DNA of 64,000 bases from Aequitasia blattaphilus (GCF_024721305.1 NZ_JAMXOD010000004.1:62001-126000), one strand, 5' to 3'. Shown: positions 33,178 to 42,446, counted from the stretch's first letter. Notes: generated from the letters alone by a model not told the origin. Translations and numbers: made by a program.

Positions 33178-34530
33178 ATGGCATTTGATAGTTTGACTGA
33201 AAAACTACAAAATATATTTAAAAACCTAAAAAGCAAAGGACGTTTGACAGAAGCGGATGTAAAAGAAGCGTTAAAAGAGATTAAAAGAGCATTACTTGCA
33301 GCTGATGTTAACTTTAAAATCGTTAAAGACTTTGTAAAAAAGGTTGAAGAAAGAGCAATTGGCCAAGATGTTATGACGGGTCTAAACCCGGGACAAATGG
33401 TGATAAAGATTGTAAACGAAGAGCTGGTTGATTTAATGGGTGCTGAGACAACCGAGATTAAGTTTGAACCAGGAAGCGCGATCACAGTTATTATGATGGC
33501 CGGTTTACAGGGTGCAGGTAAAACGACTACCACTGCAAAGCTGGCAGGCAAGTTTAAGTTAAAGGGCAAGAAACCTCTCTTGGTTGCTTGTGACGTGTAT
33601 CGACCGGCAGCAATCAAACAATTGCAAGTAAATGGTGAAAAGCAGGGCGTAGATGTGTTTTCAATGGGAGAGAATCACAAACCATGGGACATTGCCAAAG
33701 CTTCCATTGAGTATGCAAAGAAAAACGGAAATAATCTTGTGATTTTAGATACGGCTGGACGTCTTCATATCGATGAGGACATGATGGATGAATTGATAAA
33801 AATCAAAGATGAAGTTAGTGTCCATCAGACGATTTTAGTGATTGATGCAATGACAGGTCAGGATGCCGTTAATGTTGCGAAAGAATTTAATGATAAAATT
33901 GGTATTGATGGTGTAATCGTCACGAAATTAGATGGTGATACCAGAGGTGGTGCGGCTCTTTCTGTTAAAGCAGTTACCGGAAAACCAATTCTTTATGTTG
34001 GTATGGGGGAAAAGCTTTCGGATTTGGAACAATTTTATCCGGATCGCATGGCCTCACGAATACTCGGTATGGGAGATGTACTTTCTCTTATTGAGAAGGC
34101 AGAAGCTCAAATAGATGAGGATAAAGCAAGAGAAATGGGAGAGAAGATGAAAAAAGCTTCCTTCGATTACAATGACTTCCTCGAAGCTACAAAGCAGATG
34201 AAAAATTTGGGTGGACTTGGCAGTATTATGAATATGCTACCTGGAATGGGAGGCGGGGCTCTTGGTAAAATGAAAGGGCTTTCTGACGACCAAACCGATG
34301 AAGCCGAAAAAAACATGGCTAGAATGGAAGCAATGATTTATTCTATGACTCCCCACGAAAGAGAGAATCCAGACGTTCTTAATCCCTCTAGAAAACATAG
34401 AATTGCCAGAGGAGCAGGGGTAGATATTAGTGAAGTAAACCGTATGAATAAGCAGTTTAATGAAATGAAGAAAATGATGAAAAGTGTGACCAAAGGTGGT
34501 AAAAGAGGAAAGTTCAAACTTCCCTTTTAA
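33178..34530 (+). CDS. ffh: Signal recognition particle protein Ffh
   Basis: Ffh (450 aa) binds signal peptides and the 4.5S/6S SRP RNA and targets ribosomes to the membrane through FtsY. The N domain is followed by the GTPase domain with G1 GLQGAGKTTTTAKLA near residue 107, G3 DTAGRLH near 190 and G4 TKLDGDTRGG near 245. The methionine-rich M domain contains LPGMGGGALGKM and the RNA-binding SRKHRIARGAG near 400. The start ATG follows GGGAG. It is part of a ribosome and secretion cluster. Confidence 0.97.
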   Translation: MAFDSLTEKLQNIFKNLKSKGRLTEADVKEALKEIKRALLAADVNFKIVKDFVKKVEERAIGQDVMTGLNPGQMVIKIVNEELVDLMGAETTEIKFEPGSAITVIMMAGLQGAGKTTTTAKLAGKFKLKGKKPLLVACDVYRPAAIKQLQVNGEKQGVDVFSMGENHKPWDIAKASIEYAKKNGNNLVILDTAGRLHIDEDMMDELIKIKDEVSVHQTILVIDAMTGQDAVNVAKEFNDKIGIDGVIVTKLDGDTRGGAALSVKAVTGKPILYVGMGEKLSDLEQFYPDRMASRILGMGDVLSLIEKAEAQIDEDKAREMGEKMKKASFDYNDFLEATKQMKNLGGLGSIMNMLPGMGGGALGKMKGLSDDQTDEAEKNMARMEAMIYSMTPHERENPDVLNPSRKHRIARGAGVDISEVNRMNKQFNEMKKMMKSVTKGGKRGKFKLPF

Positions 34531-34562
34531 CATAAATTAAGTATTATGGAGGTGAAAGCAAG

Positions 34563-34808
34563 ATGGCAGTAAAAATCAGATTGAAGAGAATGGGACAAAA
34601 GAAAGCTCCTTTTTATAGAATTATCGTAGCAGATTCTAGAGCCCCAAGAGATGGTAGATTTATCGAAGAAATCGGTACATACGATCCAACCAAAGATCCA
34701 AGCGAATTCCATGTAAACGAAGAAGCTGCAAAGAAATGGTTGAACAACGGTGCATTACCAACTGAAACCGTAGGAAAGCTATTTAAAGCCGCTGGGATTG
34801 AGAAATAA
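34563..34808 (+). CDS. rpsP: 30S ribosomal protein bS16
   Basis: This 81-aa protein is ribosomal protein S16, needed for assembly of the small subunit. The N-terminal [20 protein letters not shown] and the central [15 protein letters not shown] are characteristic. GGAGGTG precedes the ATG. It lies between ffh and khpA, the normal order in Firmicutes. Confidence 0.98.
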   Translation: MAVKIRLKRMGQKKAPFYRIIVADSRAPRDGRFIEEIGTYDPTKDPSEFHVNEEAAKKWLNNGALPTETVGKLFKAAGIEK

Positions 34809-34824
34809 GCAGGAGGTGTAGGAA

Positions 34825-35055
34825 ATGAAAGAATTGATTCTTACAATCACCAAAGCATTAGTTGATCAGCCAGATCAAGTGGTCGTAAACGAAAAAGAAG
34901 ACGATGGTGCAACCGTTTATGAAATACGCGTTGCGGAGTCTGATATGGGTAAGGTTATCGGAAAGCAAGGTAGAATTGCAAAAGCAATTCGTGCAGTTGT
35001 AAAAGCGGCAGCCAGCAAGGAAGACAAAAAAGTCATTGTTGATATTTTGGATTAA
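34825..35055 (+). CDS. khpA: KH-domain RNA-binding protein KhpA (YlqC)
   Basis: This 76-aa protein is a single KH domain with the GxxG loop in GKVIGKQGRIAKAIR near residues 42-56. KhpA pairs with KhpB (Jag) in other Firmicutes and binds RNA linked to cell division and elongation. AGGAGGTG precedes the ATG. It follows rpsP and comes before a short hairpin and rimM. Confidence 0.95.
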   Translation: MKELILTITKALVDQPDQVVVNEKEDDGATVYEIRVAESDMGKVIGKQGRIAKAIRAVVKAAASKEDKKVIVDILD

Positions 35056-35079
35056 AAAAAGGGGTTAACCCTTTTTTTT
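35054..35079 (+). terminator. Putative intra-operon terminator before rimM
   Basis: A7GGG, TTAA loop region and CCCT8 form a self-complementary hairpin at the khpA stop. It probably reduces read-through from rpsP-khpA into rimM-trmD; complete termination would need a promoter for rimM that I do not see clearly. Confidence 0.6.
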
Positions 35080-35096
35080 ACTATAGGGAGATATAT

Positions 35097-35600
35097 ATGG
35101 AAGAATTGTTAAGAGTGGGAGTAATTGCATCTACCCATGGTTTAAAGGGAGAAGCAAAGATATTTGCAACTACAGATGACAAAGAAAGATTTCTGGATAT
35201 TAAAGAGGTCCTGCTTCAAACAAAAAACGAACAAATTCCCCTTCATATACAGGGAGTGAAGTTCTTCAAGAAATTTGTGATTTTAAAATTCAAAGGCATT
35301 GATGATATTAATGATATTGAGAAGTATAAAGGGTGCGAGCTCTACGTAAATAGGGAAAATGCAACACCTCTCTCCAAGGATGAGTATTATTATGGTGATT
35401 TGATTGGCATGAAAGTATATACGAATGAAGAATATTTTGGTGAAATAAAGGACATTCTGGAAACTGGAGCCAATGATGTATACGTTATTACCACAGAAGA
35501 ACAAGGAGAAATATTACTGCCAGCAATAAAAGAGTGTATTTTAGCTGTTAATATATCTGAAAATAAGATGGATGTCCATATTATGGACGGCTTGTTATAG
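35097..35600 (+). CDS. rimM: 16S rRNA processing protein RimM
   Basis: RimM (167 aa) helps mature the 3' domain of 16S rRNA and binds ribosomal protein S19. The N-terminal RVGVIASTHGLKGEAKIF and the C-terminal PRC-barrel stretch YYYGDLIGMKVYTNEEYFGEI (near 100-120) with ILLPAIKECILAVN are typical. It is followed by trmD after 11 bases, its usual partner. Confidence 0.95.
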   Translation: MEELLRVGVIASTHGLKGEAKIFATTDDKERFLDIKEVLLQTKNEQIPLHIQGVKFFKKFVILKFKGIDDINDIEKYKGCELYVNRENATPLSKDEYYYGDLIGMKVYTNEEYFGEIKDILETGANDVYVITTEEQGEILLPAIKECILAVNISENKMDVHIMDGLL

Positions 35601-35611
35601 GAGGGAACTGG

Positions 35612-36355
35612 ATGAACTTCAAAGTACTGACGTTGTTTCCTGATATGATTCTGAATACACTTAAAACAAGTATCACGGGAAGAGCGATGGAAAGCGGGTG
35701 CTTAAACGTATCTGCCTACGATATCCGGGACTATGCTTTTAATAAGCATAAAAGTGTGGATGATTATCCCTACGGTGGTGGTGCAGGCATGCTGATGCAG
35801 GCGGAACCGATTTTTCAGGCGTACCAGGATATTACGAAGGAATCAAAGGAAAAGCCAAGGTGTATTTATCTGACACCCCAAGGACAAACCTTCACTCAAA
35901 AAATGGCAGAGGAATTTGCTCAAGAAGAGGAACTTGTTTTGTTGTGTGGGCATTATGAAGGAATTGATGAAAGAGTTTTGGAAGAAGTGGTTACGGATTA
36001 CGTTTCCATTGGTGATTACGTATTGACTGGTGGAGAATTGCCGGCAATGATACTTATTGACGCGGTTTCCCGCTTGATTCCAGGAGTTTTGCACAATGAT
36101 GCTTCAGCAGAATTTGAAAGTTTTCAAGAGAACTTGCTGGAATATCCACATTATTCAAGACCAGAAGAATGGAGAGGTAAGAAAGTTCCTGAGGTACTAC
36201 TTTCCGGTCATCATCTGAGGATTGAGGAGTGGAGAAGAGAACAGTCTATCCTACGAACGGCTCTTCGTCGTCCAGACTTACTGGAAAAAGCGGATTTAAG
36301 CGAAAAAGAACAGGAATTCCTGGGAAAAAACCTTGCATCAAGAGATGAATTATGA
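35612..36355 (+). CDS. trmD: tRNA (guanine37-N1)-methyltransferase
   Basis: TrmD (247 aa) methylates G37 next to the anticodon and prevents frameshifts. The trefoil-knot SAM site is seen in LLCGHYEGIDERVLEE near residues 108-123 and SIGDYVLTGGELPAM near 131-145. Catalytic-region motifs YGGGAGMLM and DDYPYGG are present near the N-terminus. GGAGGGAAC precedes the ATG. Between its stop and rplS lie 89 bases that could hold a ribosomal-protein leader, but I cannot fold it convincingly. Confidence 0.97.
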   Translation: MNFKVLTLFPDMILNTLKTSITGRAMESGCLNVSAYDIRDYAFNKHKSVDDYPYGGGAGMLMQAEPIFQAYQDITKESKEKPRCIYLTPQGQTFTQKMAEEFAQEEELVLLCGHYEGIDERVLEEVVTDYVSIGDYVLTGGELPAMILIDAVSRLIPGVLHNDASAEFESFQENLLEYPHYSRPEEWRGKKVPEVLLSGHHLRIEEWRREQSILRTALRRPDLLEKADLSEKEQEFLGKNLASRDEL

Positions 36356-36444
36356 TATTATACAATATGTTGTGAATGTAAGAGATGGTCCTCTGGTACA
36401 AAAGAGTATTAAGAACGTCCAAATATTAAGGAGGCACAAAAGCA

Positions 36445-36792
36445 ATGAATGAAATTTTAAGAAATATTGAAAAAGAACAATTAAAGGAAAACAAGCCAGA
36501 ATTTAACGTAGGTGATACGGTTAAAGTTTACGGAAAAATTAAAGAAGGAAACCGTGAAAGAATTCAGGTTTTCGAAGGAACTGTTTTAAAGAAACAAGGT
36601 GGAAGTACAAAAGAAACCTTTACAGTTCGTAAAAACTCTAATGGAGTTGGCGTAGAGAAAACATGGCCAGTTCATTCTCCAAATGTTGAAAGAGTTGAAG
36701 TGATAAGAAGAGGTAAAGTAAGAAGAGCGAAATTATTCTACTTAAGAGATAGAGTAGGTAAGAGAGCTAAGGTAAAAGAATTAGTAAAATAG
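36445..36792 (+). CDS. rplS: 50S ribosomal protein bL19
   Basis: This 115-aa protein is ribosomal protein L19, at the interface of the subunits. Typical stretches are [29 protein letters not shown] near residues 20-48 and [23 protein letters not shown] near the C-terminus. TTAAGGAGG precedes the ATG. A terminator follows at once. Confidence 0.98.
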   Translation: MNEILRNIEKEQLKENKPEFNVGDTVKVYGKIKEGNRERIQVFEGTVLKKQGGSTKETFTVRKNSNGVGVEKTWPVHSPNVERVEVIRRGKVRRAKLFYLRDRVGKRAKVKELVK

Positions 36793-36800
36793 GAAAAAAG

Positions 36801-36835
36801 AAAGGACAAATACATTGTGTGTTTCGTCCTTTTTT
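36801..36835 (+). terminator. Terminator after rplS
   Basis: AAAGGAC (36801-36807) pairs with GTCCTTT (36826-36832) and a run of six T overlaps the right foot. The long loop can pair further, so a longer imperfect stem is possible. Confidence 0.7.
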
Positions 36836-36855
36836 CACTCTTATAGAGGAAAATT

Positions 36856-37431
36856 ATGAAGGTTAAGAGAAGAAAAAAGAAGTTACAGTTTGATGTATCT
36901 TATATTTCCCTGATTGCAAAATGGATCTTTAAAATTTTTGTCACCCTTCTATTTGCTTTCGTGTTTGTTTGGTACTTTGGACAAAGGGTCAGTGTGGTTG
37001 GTGATTCAATGAATCCTATCTTGCATAATGGTGATATTACCATGGTGAATCGTATTGTTTATAATGCGATGAGTCCAAAGCGAGGAGATATTATAGCGTT
37101 TAAACCAAAAGGAAACGAAGACGCTCATTATTATATTAAGAGAATTGTAGGACTCCCTGGAGAGACTATAGAAGTAATCGAAAGTAAAATATATGTAGAT
37201 GGTAAAAAGATAAATGAAAGTTATGAACCATCACCGATTGAAGAGGCGGGGGTACTGTCGGAAAAGGTGCGGCTGGGAAATGATGAATATTTTGTTTTAG
37301 GTGATAATCGTAACAACAGTGAAGATAGTCGAAGTGCAGATATAGGAAATGTGAAGCGAGATTACATTTATGGAAAAGTGTGGTTCATTGCTTCGCCTAG
37401 TAAGCATTTTGGTTTCGTAAGGAGTAAATAG
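36856..37431 (+). CDS. lepB: Type I signal peptidase (first copy)
   Basis: This 191-aa membrane protease removes signal peptides from exported proteins. A basic N-terminus precedes one membrane helix (about residues 20-47). The catalytic Ser lies in GDSMNPIL near residue 54 and the general-base Lys in YIKRIVGLPGE near 96. GDNRNNSEDSR near 152 is the conserved box E. A second, different copy lies downstream of rbgA. The start ATG is preceded by AGAGGA. Confidence 0.95.
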   Translation: MKVKRRKKKLQFDVSYISLIAKWIFKIFVTLLFAFVFVWYFGQRVSVVGDSMNPILHNGDITMVNRIVYNAMSPKRGDIIAFKPKGNEDAHYYIKRIVGLPGETIEVIESKIYVDGKKINESYEPSPIEEAGVLSEKVRLGNDEYFVLGDNRNNSEDSRSADIGNVKRDYIYGKVWFIASPSKHFGFVRSK

Positions 37432-37432
37432 T

Positions 37433-38281
37433 ATGCATTTTCAATGGTATCCAGGTCATATGACAAAAGCAAAACGTATGATGCAGGAGAATATAAAATT
37501 AATTGATTTGGTAATCGAACTTGTAGACGCAAGGGTTCCTCTTAGCAGCCGTAATCCAGATATAGATGAGCTGGGGAAAAACAAATCAAGGCTGATTGTT
37601 TTAAACAAGGCAGATTTAGCAGATGAAAAGAAGAACGATTTGTGGTATGAGCATTTTACAAGCCAAGGATTTATGGTGGTATCGGTTAATTCAAAAAAAG
37701 GTTCTGGCATTAAAATGGTGGAACAAGGGATTCAAAATGCCTGTAAAGAGAAGATGGAAAAAGATAGAAAACGAGGCATATTAAATAGACCTGTACGTGC
37801 AATGGTGGTTGGGATTCCTAATGTGGGAAAATCCACATTTATTAATGCATTGGCCAAGAAATCGGTAACGAAGACCGGTAATAAACCAGGAGTCACGAAG
37901 GGGAAACAATGGATACGTTTAAACAAAAATGTAGAGCTCTTAGATACACCTGGGATTTTGTGGCCCAAATTTGAAGATCAACAAGTTGGGTTAGACTTGG
38001 CTTTTATCGGTTCGATTAAGGATGAAATCTTACAGACAGAAGAGCTGGCCTACCATCTGATTGATTTTATAACTGCAAATTATAGTGGTGTATTAGCAAA
38101 AAAATATGAAATAAAAGAAGAAGGAAAATCTTATGAGATATTAGAACAGATAGCGGTGAACAGACACGCCCTTCTTCGTGGAAATGAATTAGATATAAGG
38201 AAGGCTGCAATGCTTCTTTTAGATGATTTCCGGAACGGAAGACTTGGTAGAATAACACTAGAAGTTCCAGAAGTAGTATGA
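37433..38281 (+). CDS. rbgA: Ribosome biogenesis GTPase RbgA (YlqF)
   Basis: RbgA (282 aa) is a circularly permuted GTPase that helps late assembly of the large ribosomal subunit. The G4 motif LNKADLA (about 57-63) comes first, then G1 GIPNVGKST (about 126-134), a G2 threonine region and G3 DTPG (about 172-175), the order that defines the family. The C-terminal ANTAR-like helical region is present. It begins one base after the lepB stop. Confidence 0.96.
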   Translation: MHFQWYPGHMTKAKRMMQENIKLIDLVIELVDARVPLSSRNPDIDELGKNKSRLIVLNKADLADEKKNDLWYEHFTSQGFMVVSVNSKKGSGIKMVEQGIQNACKEKMEKDRKRGILNRPVRAMVVGIPNVGKSTFINALAKKSVTKTGNKPGVTKGKQWIRLNKNVELLDTPGILWPKFEDQQVGLDLAFIGSIKDEILQTEELAYHLIDFITANYSGVLAKKYEIKEEGKSYEILEQIAVNRHALLRGNELDIRKAAMLLLDDFRNGRLGRITLEVPEVV

Positions 38282-38313
38282 TAATATAGAGAAGCAAAAC
38301 GAGGTGAAAATTC

Positions 38314-38868
38314 ATGAGTGAAAAGAAGAAAAAATCTGTTATGCGAGAGCTTTTAGGGTGGATTATTTACGTGGGTATTATTATAGTCATTACGTATTTA
38401 ATAATTACTTTTGTCGGAGTACGAACAAGAGTAAGTGGGCATTCGATGGAAACGACTTTAAGCGATGGAGACAATTTGATCGTTGATAAAATCAGCTATC
38501 GGTTCCGAGATCCCAGCCGTTTCGATATCATCGTTTTTCCATATCCACAAGATAAAAAGATTCATTATATCAAACGTATCGTAGGATTACCTGGAGAGAC
38601 AATTCAGATTATTGATGGAGAGACTTATATTAATAATCAACGTTTAGAGAGTGATATTTACGGATATGAAAAAATGACTTTTGCAGGAACAGCAGAGGAC
38701 GGGATTACTCTTGGAGAAGATGAGTATTTTGTATTGGGAGATAATCGCAACCACAGTGCAGATAGCCGGTATCCTAACGTTGGTGTATTGCACAAGGAAG
38801 ATATGACAGGAAAAGCGTGGATTCGAATTTATCCATTTAACAAATTCGGAGTAATAAAGCATGAATAA
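38314..38868 (+). CDS. lepB: Type I signal peptidase (second copy)
   Basis: This is the second signal peptidase (184 aa). After one membrane helix (about residues 14-33) the catalytic Ser lies in SGHSMETTL near 44 and the Lys in YIKRIVGLPGE near 90; GDNRNHSADSR near 145 is box E. It shares the fold of the copy at 36856 but differs along most of its length, so the pair is an old duplication. It overlaps rnhB by 8 bases. GAGGTGA precedes the ATG. Confidence 0.95.
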   Translation: MSEKKKKSVMRELLGWIIYVGIIIVITYLIITFVGVRTRVSGHSMETTLSDGDNLIVDKISYRFRDPSRFDIIVFPYPQDKKIHYIKRIVGLPGETIQIIDGETYINNQRLESDIYGYEKMTFAGTAEDGITLGEDEYFVLGDNRNHSADSRYPNVGVLHKEDMTGKAWIRIYPFNKFGVIKHE

Positions 38869-39496
38869 GAAAGAAGAAAAAATCAGACTTGAAAAATTAC
38901 GTTTAAAAGAGATGTGTTGCTATGAAGAGGAGTATGCATCTCTTCCTTATATATGTGGAATTGATGAGGTGGGAAGAGGACCATTGGCTGGTCCTGTTGT
39001 AGCTGCCGCAGTCATATTACCGAAAGATGTAGAAATATTATATTTAAATGATTCAAAAAAGGTTTCAGAAAAGAAAAGAAACCTTTTATATGATGAAATT
39101 TGTGAAAAAGCAGTTGCTTTCGGGATTGGTATAGTTGGACCTGCTAAAATTGATGAAATCAATATTTTACAAGCTACCTATGAGGCAATGCGACAGGCAA
39201 TCGACAAGCTGAGTGTTCGGCCGGATATTCTTTTAAATGATGCGGTGACAATTCCGGGAGTGGACATTAAGCAAGTTCCGATTATTAAGGGAGATGGAAA
39301 AAGTGTTTCTATAGCCGCTGCCAGTATCTTAGCGAAAGTTACGAGAGATCGCATGATGATAGAATATGATGCTATTATTCCAGGCTATGATTTTGCAAGT
39401 AATAAAGGTTATGGAACAAAAAAACACATTGAAGGCTTAAAAGAGCTGGGAAAATCACCAATTCACAGAGAAACGTTTATTAAGAAATTTGTATAG
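38861..39496 (+). CDS. rnhB: Ribonuclease HII
   Basis: RNase HII (211 aa) cuts RNA in RNA-DNA hybrids, including single ribonucleotides in DNA. The active-site motif GIDEVGRGPLAGPVVAAAV lies at residues 29-47 and the second acidic cluster at LLNDAV near 122. KGDGKSVSIAAASILAKVTRDR near 143 is highly typical. The ATG lies 8 bases inside the preceding lepB. Confidence 0.97.
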   Translation: MNKKEEKIRLEKLRLKEMCCYEEEYASLPYICGIDEVGRGPLAGPVVAAAVILPKDVEILYLNDSKKVSEKKRNLLYDEICEKAVAFGIGIVGPAKIDEINILQATYEAMRQAIDKLSVRPDILLNDAVTIPGVDIKQVPIIKGDGKSVSIAAASILAKVTRDRMMIEYDAIIPGYDFASNKGYGTKKHIEGLKELGKSPIHRETFIKKFV

Positions 39497-39507
39497 GAAA
39501 TTTGAAG

Positions 39508-39861
39508 ATGAATAATAGAGCAAAAGGGACTTACTTCGAACAAAAAGCCGGTAATTTTCTGCATAAACTGGGGTATAAAATTGTAGAGTTTAACTACAGG
39601 TGTCCGATTGGAGAGGTGGATATTATTGCTTTTGATGATGAATGCTTGGTTTTTGTAGAGGTTAAGTATCGAAAGGGCTTGGAATATGGAAGCGGTTTAG
39701 AGGCAGTAGACTATCGTAAACAGAAGAAACTTTCGAAATGTTTGCTTTATTATTTAGCACAAAACAAGATGGAAAATATTTCCTGTAGATTTGATGTGAT
39801 AGGTATTCATGATGAGGAGATATCTCTTATTCAGGATGCCTTTCATTTTTGGGGAAATTAA
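39508..39861 (+). CDS. yraN: YraN family endonuclease-like protein
   Basis: This 117-aa protein belongs to the YraN (UPF0102) family with a restriction-endonuclease-like fold. The acidic/Lys active-site pattern is seen in CPIGEVDIIAFDDECLVFVEVKYRK near residues 35-59. I prefer the ATG at 39508, 7 bases after AGGAAA, to the TTG at 39502. A role in natural uptake or repair of DNA has been proposed for the family but is not proven. Confidence 0.88.
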   Translation: MNNRAKGTYFEQKAGNFLHKLGYKIVEFNYRCPIGEVDIIAFDDECLVFVEVKYRKGLEYGSGLEAVDYRKQKKLSKCLLYYLAQNKMENISCRFDVIGIHDEEISLIQDAFHFWGN

Positions 39862-39871
39862 GAGGAAGATA

Positions 39872-40708
39872 ATGATGGATTTGAATTTGAAAAAGAAGAA
39901 CGCAGCTAATGTATTTGAGGAAGTGGTATCGGAAGGTGTTCCTTACCTTCGTTTCACAGCATTAAAAAGAACAGGTCTGGTAACAGATGGTTTTACAACA
40001 AGGTATGGTGGCGTAAGTATAGGCGATTGTAAATCTATGAATATCAGTACCACAAGAGGGGATACAAAAGAAGCTGTTTTGGAGAACATTAACCGGCTGG
40101 GAAAAGCGTTGGGTATCGATGGTAAAAAATTCACCTATACAGATCAGCAGCATACAACCAATGTAGCCGTGGTTCAAAAGGGAGATGTAGGAAAGGTGTT
40201 TTCAAATACGGATGGAATGGTAACGAATGTACCAGAAATTCCATTGGTTACTTTTTACGCAGACTGTGTTCCTTTATATTTTTTGGATCCCATTAAGAAA
40301 GCAATAGGTCTTAGTCATTCGGGATGGAAGGGGACCGTTTGCCATATGGGTGCTCAAACTGTGAAGGTTATGGAGAAAGCATACCAAACCAGACCGGAAG
40401 ACTTGATTGCTTGTATTGGACCATCCATTTGTCAGGATTGTTATGAAGTAAGCGAAGATGTGATTGAAGAATTCAAAGCTGCTTTTCCGCCAGAAAGCTA
40501 TAATGAGTTATTTTATTTGAAAGAAAATGGAAAATATCAGTTGAATTTATGGCGGGCAAATGAATTGATTTTAGTGAATGCAGGAATCAGACAAGAAAAT
40601 ATATATACAACAAATATCTGCACGTGCTGTAATTCAGACGCGTTATTTTCTCATCGTGGATCAAAAGGTAAGAGAGGCAATTTAAGTGCCATATTAATGC
40701 TTAAATAA
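39872..40708 (+). CDS. pgeF: Peptidoglycan editing factor PgeF / laccase-domain protein (YfiH)
   Basis: This 278-aa protein belongs to the YfiH/YlmD family (Cu-oxidase_4, DUF152), whose members act on purine nucleosides and, in E. coli, affect peptidoglycan composition. Metal ligands are visible in the ADCVPLYF stretch near 116, SHSGWKGTV near 135 and IGPSICQDCYEVSEDV near 172. I chose the ATG at 39872 behind AGAGGAAG, since earlier in-frame starts lie inside yraN. Function in this organism is not certain. Confidence 0.85.
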   Translation: MMDLNLKKKNAANVFEEVVSEGVPYLRFTALKRTGLVTDGFTTRYGGVSIGDCKSMNISTTRGDTKEAVLENINRLGKALGIDGKKFTYTDQQHTTNVAVVQKGDVGKVFSNTDGMVTNVPEIPLVTFYADCVPLYFLDPIKKAIGLSHSGWKGTVCHMGAQTVKVMEKAYQTRPEDLIACIGPSICQDCYEVSEDVIEEFKAAFPPESYNELFYLKENGKYQLNLWRANELILVNAGIRQENIYTTNICTCCNSDALFSHRGSKGKRGNLSAILMLK

Positions 40709-40722
40709 TAGGAGTATATAAC

Positions 40723-41601
40723 ATGGAAGAAGGAATCAAGGAAACAACAGAAGAAGTAGTAGAAAAGACAAATCACGTTGTAACATACCTTACAAATCAT
40801 ATCCCGGATTTTTTGAATTTTGGAATAAAGGTTGTCTTGGCTATTTTAGTTTTTATTATTGGAAGATGGCTAATCGGATTGATTGTGAAAATCGTAAATC
40901 GATCCTTAATGAAAGCAAAAGTGGACAAGGGTGTGATTCAGTTTGCCAGATCTTTTGTACAGTACGGTCTGTATATTCTATTGGTTATTCTGATTATTAC
41001 CCAATTTGGTATTGATACGACTTCAATAGCCGCGGTTATAGCATCTTTAGGAGTAGGGATAGGTCTTGCTCTTCAAGGAAGTTTGTCAAACTTCGCAGGT
41101 GGTGTACTAATCTTGTTGCTGCGTCCTTTTGTTGTAGGGGATTACATTAAAGAAGATACAAACAAAAACGAAGGTACCGTAAAAGAAATTCAGCTTTTTT
41201 ACACAAAGCTTACGACAATCGATAATCGAACAGTTCTGATTCCAAATGGGATGCTGACGAACAATAGTTTAACCAATGCTTCTGCAATGAATGAGAGGCA
41301 GCTGGATATACGCATAGACATATCTTATGAATCCGATGTACGTCTTGCAAAATCTATTTTGGAAAATCTGTTAGATCAAAAGAAAACCATCCTGTCAGAT
41401 GAAGAACGAAGAGTGTTCGTGGATGATTTGGGAGACAGCTCTGTTGTGCTAGGAATCAGAGCCTGGACAAAGAATGAAGATTACTTAACCACTAAATGGG
41501 AATTATTAGAGGAGATAAAGCATTCATTCGATGAAAAGCAGATTCTGATTCCTTATCCGCAGTTAGAGATTCACATGGATTCTTCAGGTAAAACTAAATA
41601 G
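40723..41601 (+). CDS. mscS: Small-conductance mechanosensitive channel (MscS family)
   Basis: This 292-aa protein relieves hypo-osmotic pressure. Three membrane helices are followed by the pore-lining helix ASLGVGIGLALQGSLSNFAGGVLILLLRPF (about residues 107-136), the family signature. The cytoplasmic beta domain shows FYTKLTTIDNRTVLIPNG near 160. AATAGGAG precedes the ATG. Its last 31 bases overlap the convergent degV gene. Confidence 0.94.
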   Translation: MEEGIKETTEEVVEKTNHVVTYLTNHIPDFLNFGIKVVLAILVFIIGRWLIGLIVKIVNRSLMKAKVDKGVIQFARSFVQYGLYILLVILIITQFGIDTTSIAAVIASLGVGIGLALQGSLSNFAGGVLILLLRPFVVGDYIKEDTNKNEGTVKEIQLFYTKLTTIDNRTVLIPNGMLTNNSLTNASAMNERQLDIRIDISYESDVRLAKSILENLLDQKKTILSDEERRVFVDDLGDSSVVLGIRAWTKNEDYLTTKWELLEEIKHSFDEKQILIPYPQLEIHMDSSGKTK

Positions 41602-42446
41602 CAGATACCGATTGCTCCTGGTCCGGCGTGTGTACCAATACTGGGACTAATATCATTGATAATCACCTCGGCATCAGGATAAGTCTCTGCAACTAAAGAA
41701 GCGACAAACTGGGCATCCTCTATTGCTTTTGCATGGACGATGCCTACTCTTTTACATCTTGTTTCAGAGGTAATATGATCTCCCATATTTTTTACAAGGG
41801 CAGACAAAGAGCGCTTTCTTCCTCTGATGGTACCTTTTGAAGCAAGCTTTCCTTCGGGAGTTAAGTATAGTAATGGTTTAATGTTCACAATGCCAAGAAC
41901 AATAGAGGTTGTTTTCGATATACGCCCTCCACGGTACAAATGATTTACATCATCAACTGTGAATTCTACATGGGAATTTTGCCGGTTATTTTCAAGCCAA
42001 AGTTTTATTTGATCCATGGTTTGATTAGATTTCTTTCGGTCGATTGCCTCCATAACAAAAAAAGCTTCTCCAAGAGATACGTTTAATGTGTCTACTACGG
42101 AGATAGTAGAATCTTTATATTCCTCCATGAGTTCCTTTGCAATCATTACAACGTTGTTATAACTTCCGCTCAGTGTAGAGGAAAATGCAATATGAAGAAT
42201 ATCTTTATCTTCTTGAAGAATTTTTTCGAATTTGTCACGTATAACAGCAGGATTATTAGCCATCGAAGTGGGTAAATCACCTTTTTCCATCATTGTGTAA
42301 AATTCCTCAGGGGTTAAGTTCCTTTCATCACCATATACAACATCGCCAAAGGCATAATACTGTGGAATAATAGTAAGTTGATGTTCCTTTATAAAATCAG
42401 CAGGTAAATCAGCGTTCGAATCAGTTGTAATAATAAAATCTCTCAT
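41571..42446 (-). CDS. DegV family fatty-acid-binding protein
   Basis: This 291-aa protein of the DegV family binds fatty acids; in Firmicutes such proteins (FakB) present them to a FakA kinase. The N-terminal ITTDSNADLP and IAFSSTLSGSYNN near residue 90 (lipid carboxylate-binding) are typical, as is the C-terminal IGTHAGPGAIGICYL. I placed the start at the ATG at 42446 behind GAGGAGGAC; an upstream frame extension is not needed. Ligand unknown. Confidence 0.92.
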   Translation of the reverse strand: MRDFIITTDSNADLPADFIKEHQLTIIPQYYAFGDVVYGDERNLTPEEFYTMMEKGDLPTSMANNPAVIRDKFEKILQEDKDILHIAFSSTLSGSYNNVVMIAKELMEEYKDSTISVVDTLNVSLGEAFFVMEAIDRKKSNQTMDQIKLWLENNRQNSHVEFTVDDVNHLYRGGRISKTTSIVLGIVNIKPLLYLTPEGKLASKGTIRGRKRSLSALVKNMGDHITSETRCKRVGIVHAKAIEDAQFVASLVAETYPDAEVIINDISPSIGTHAGPGAIGICYLVLPEESM

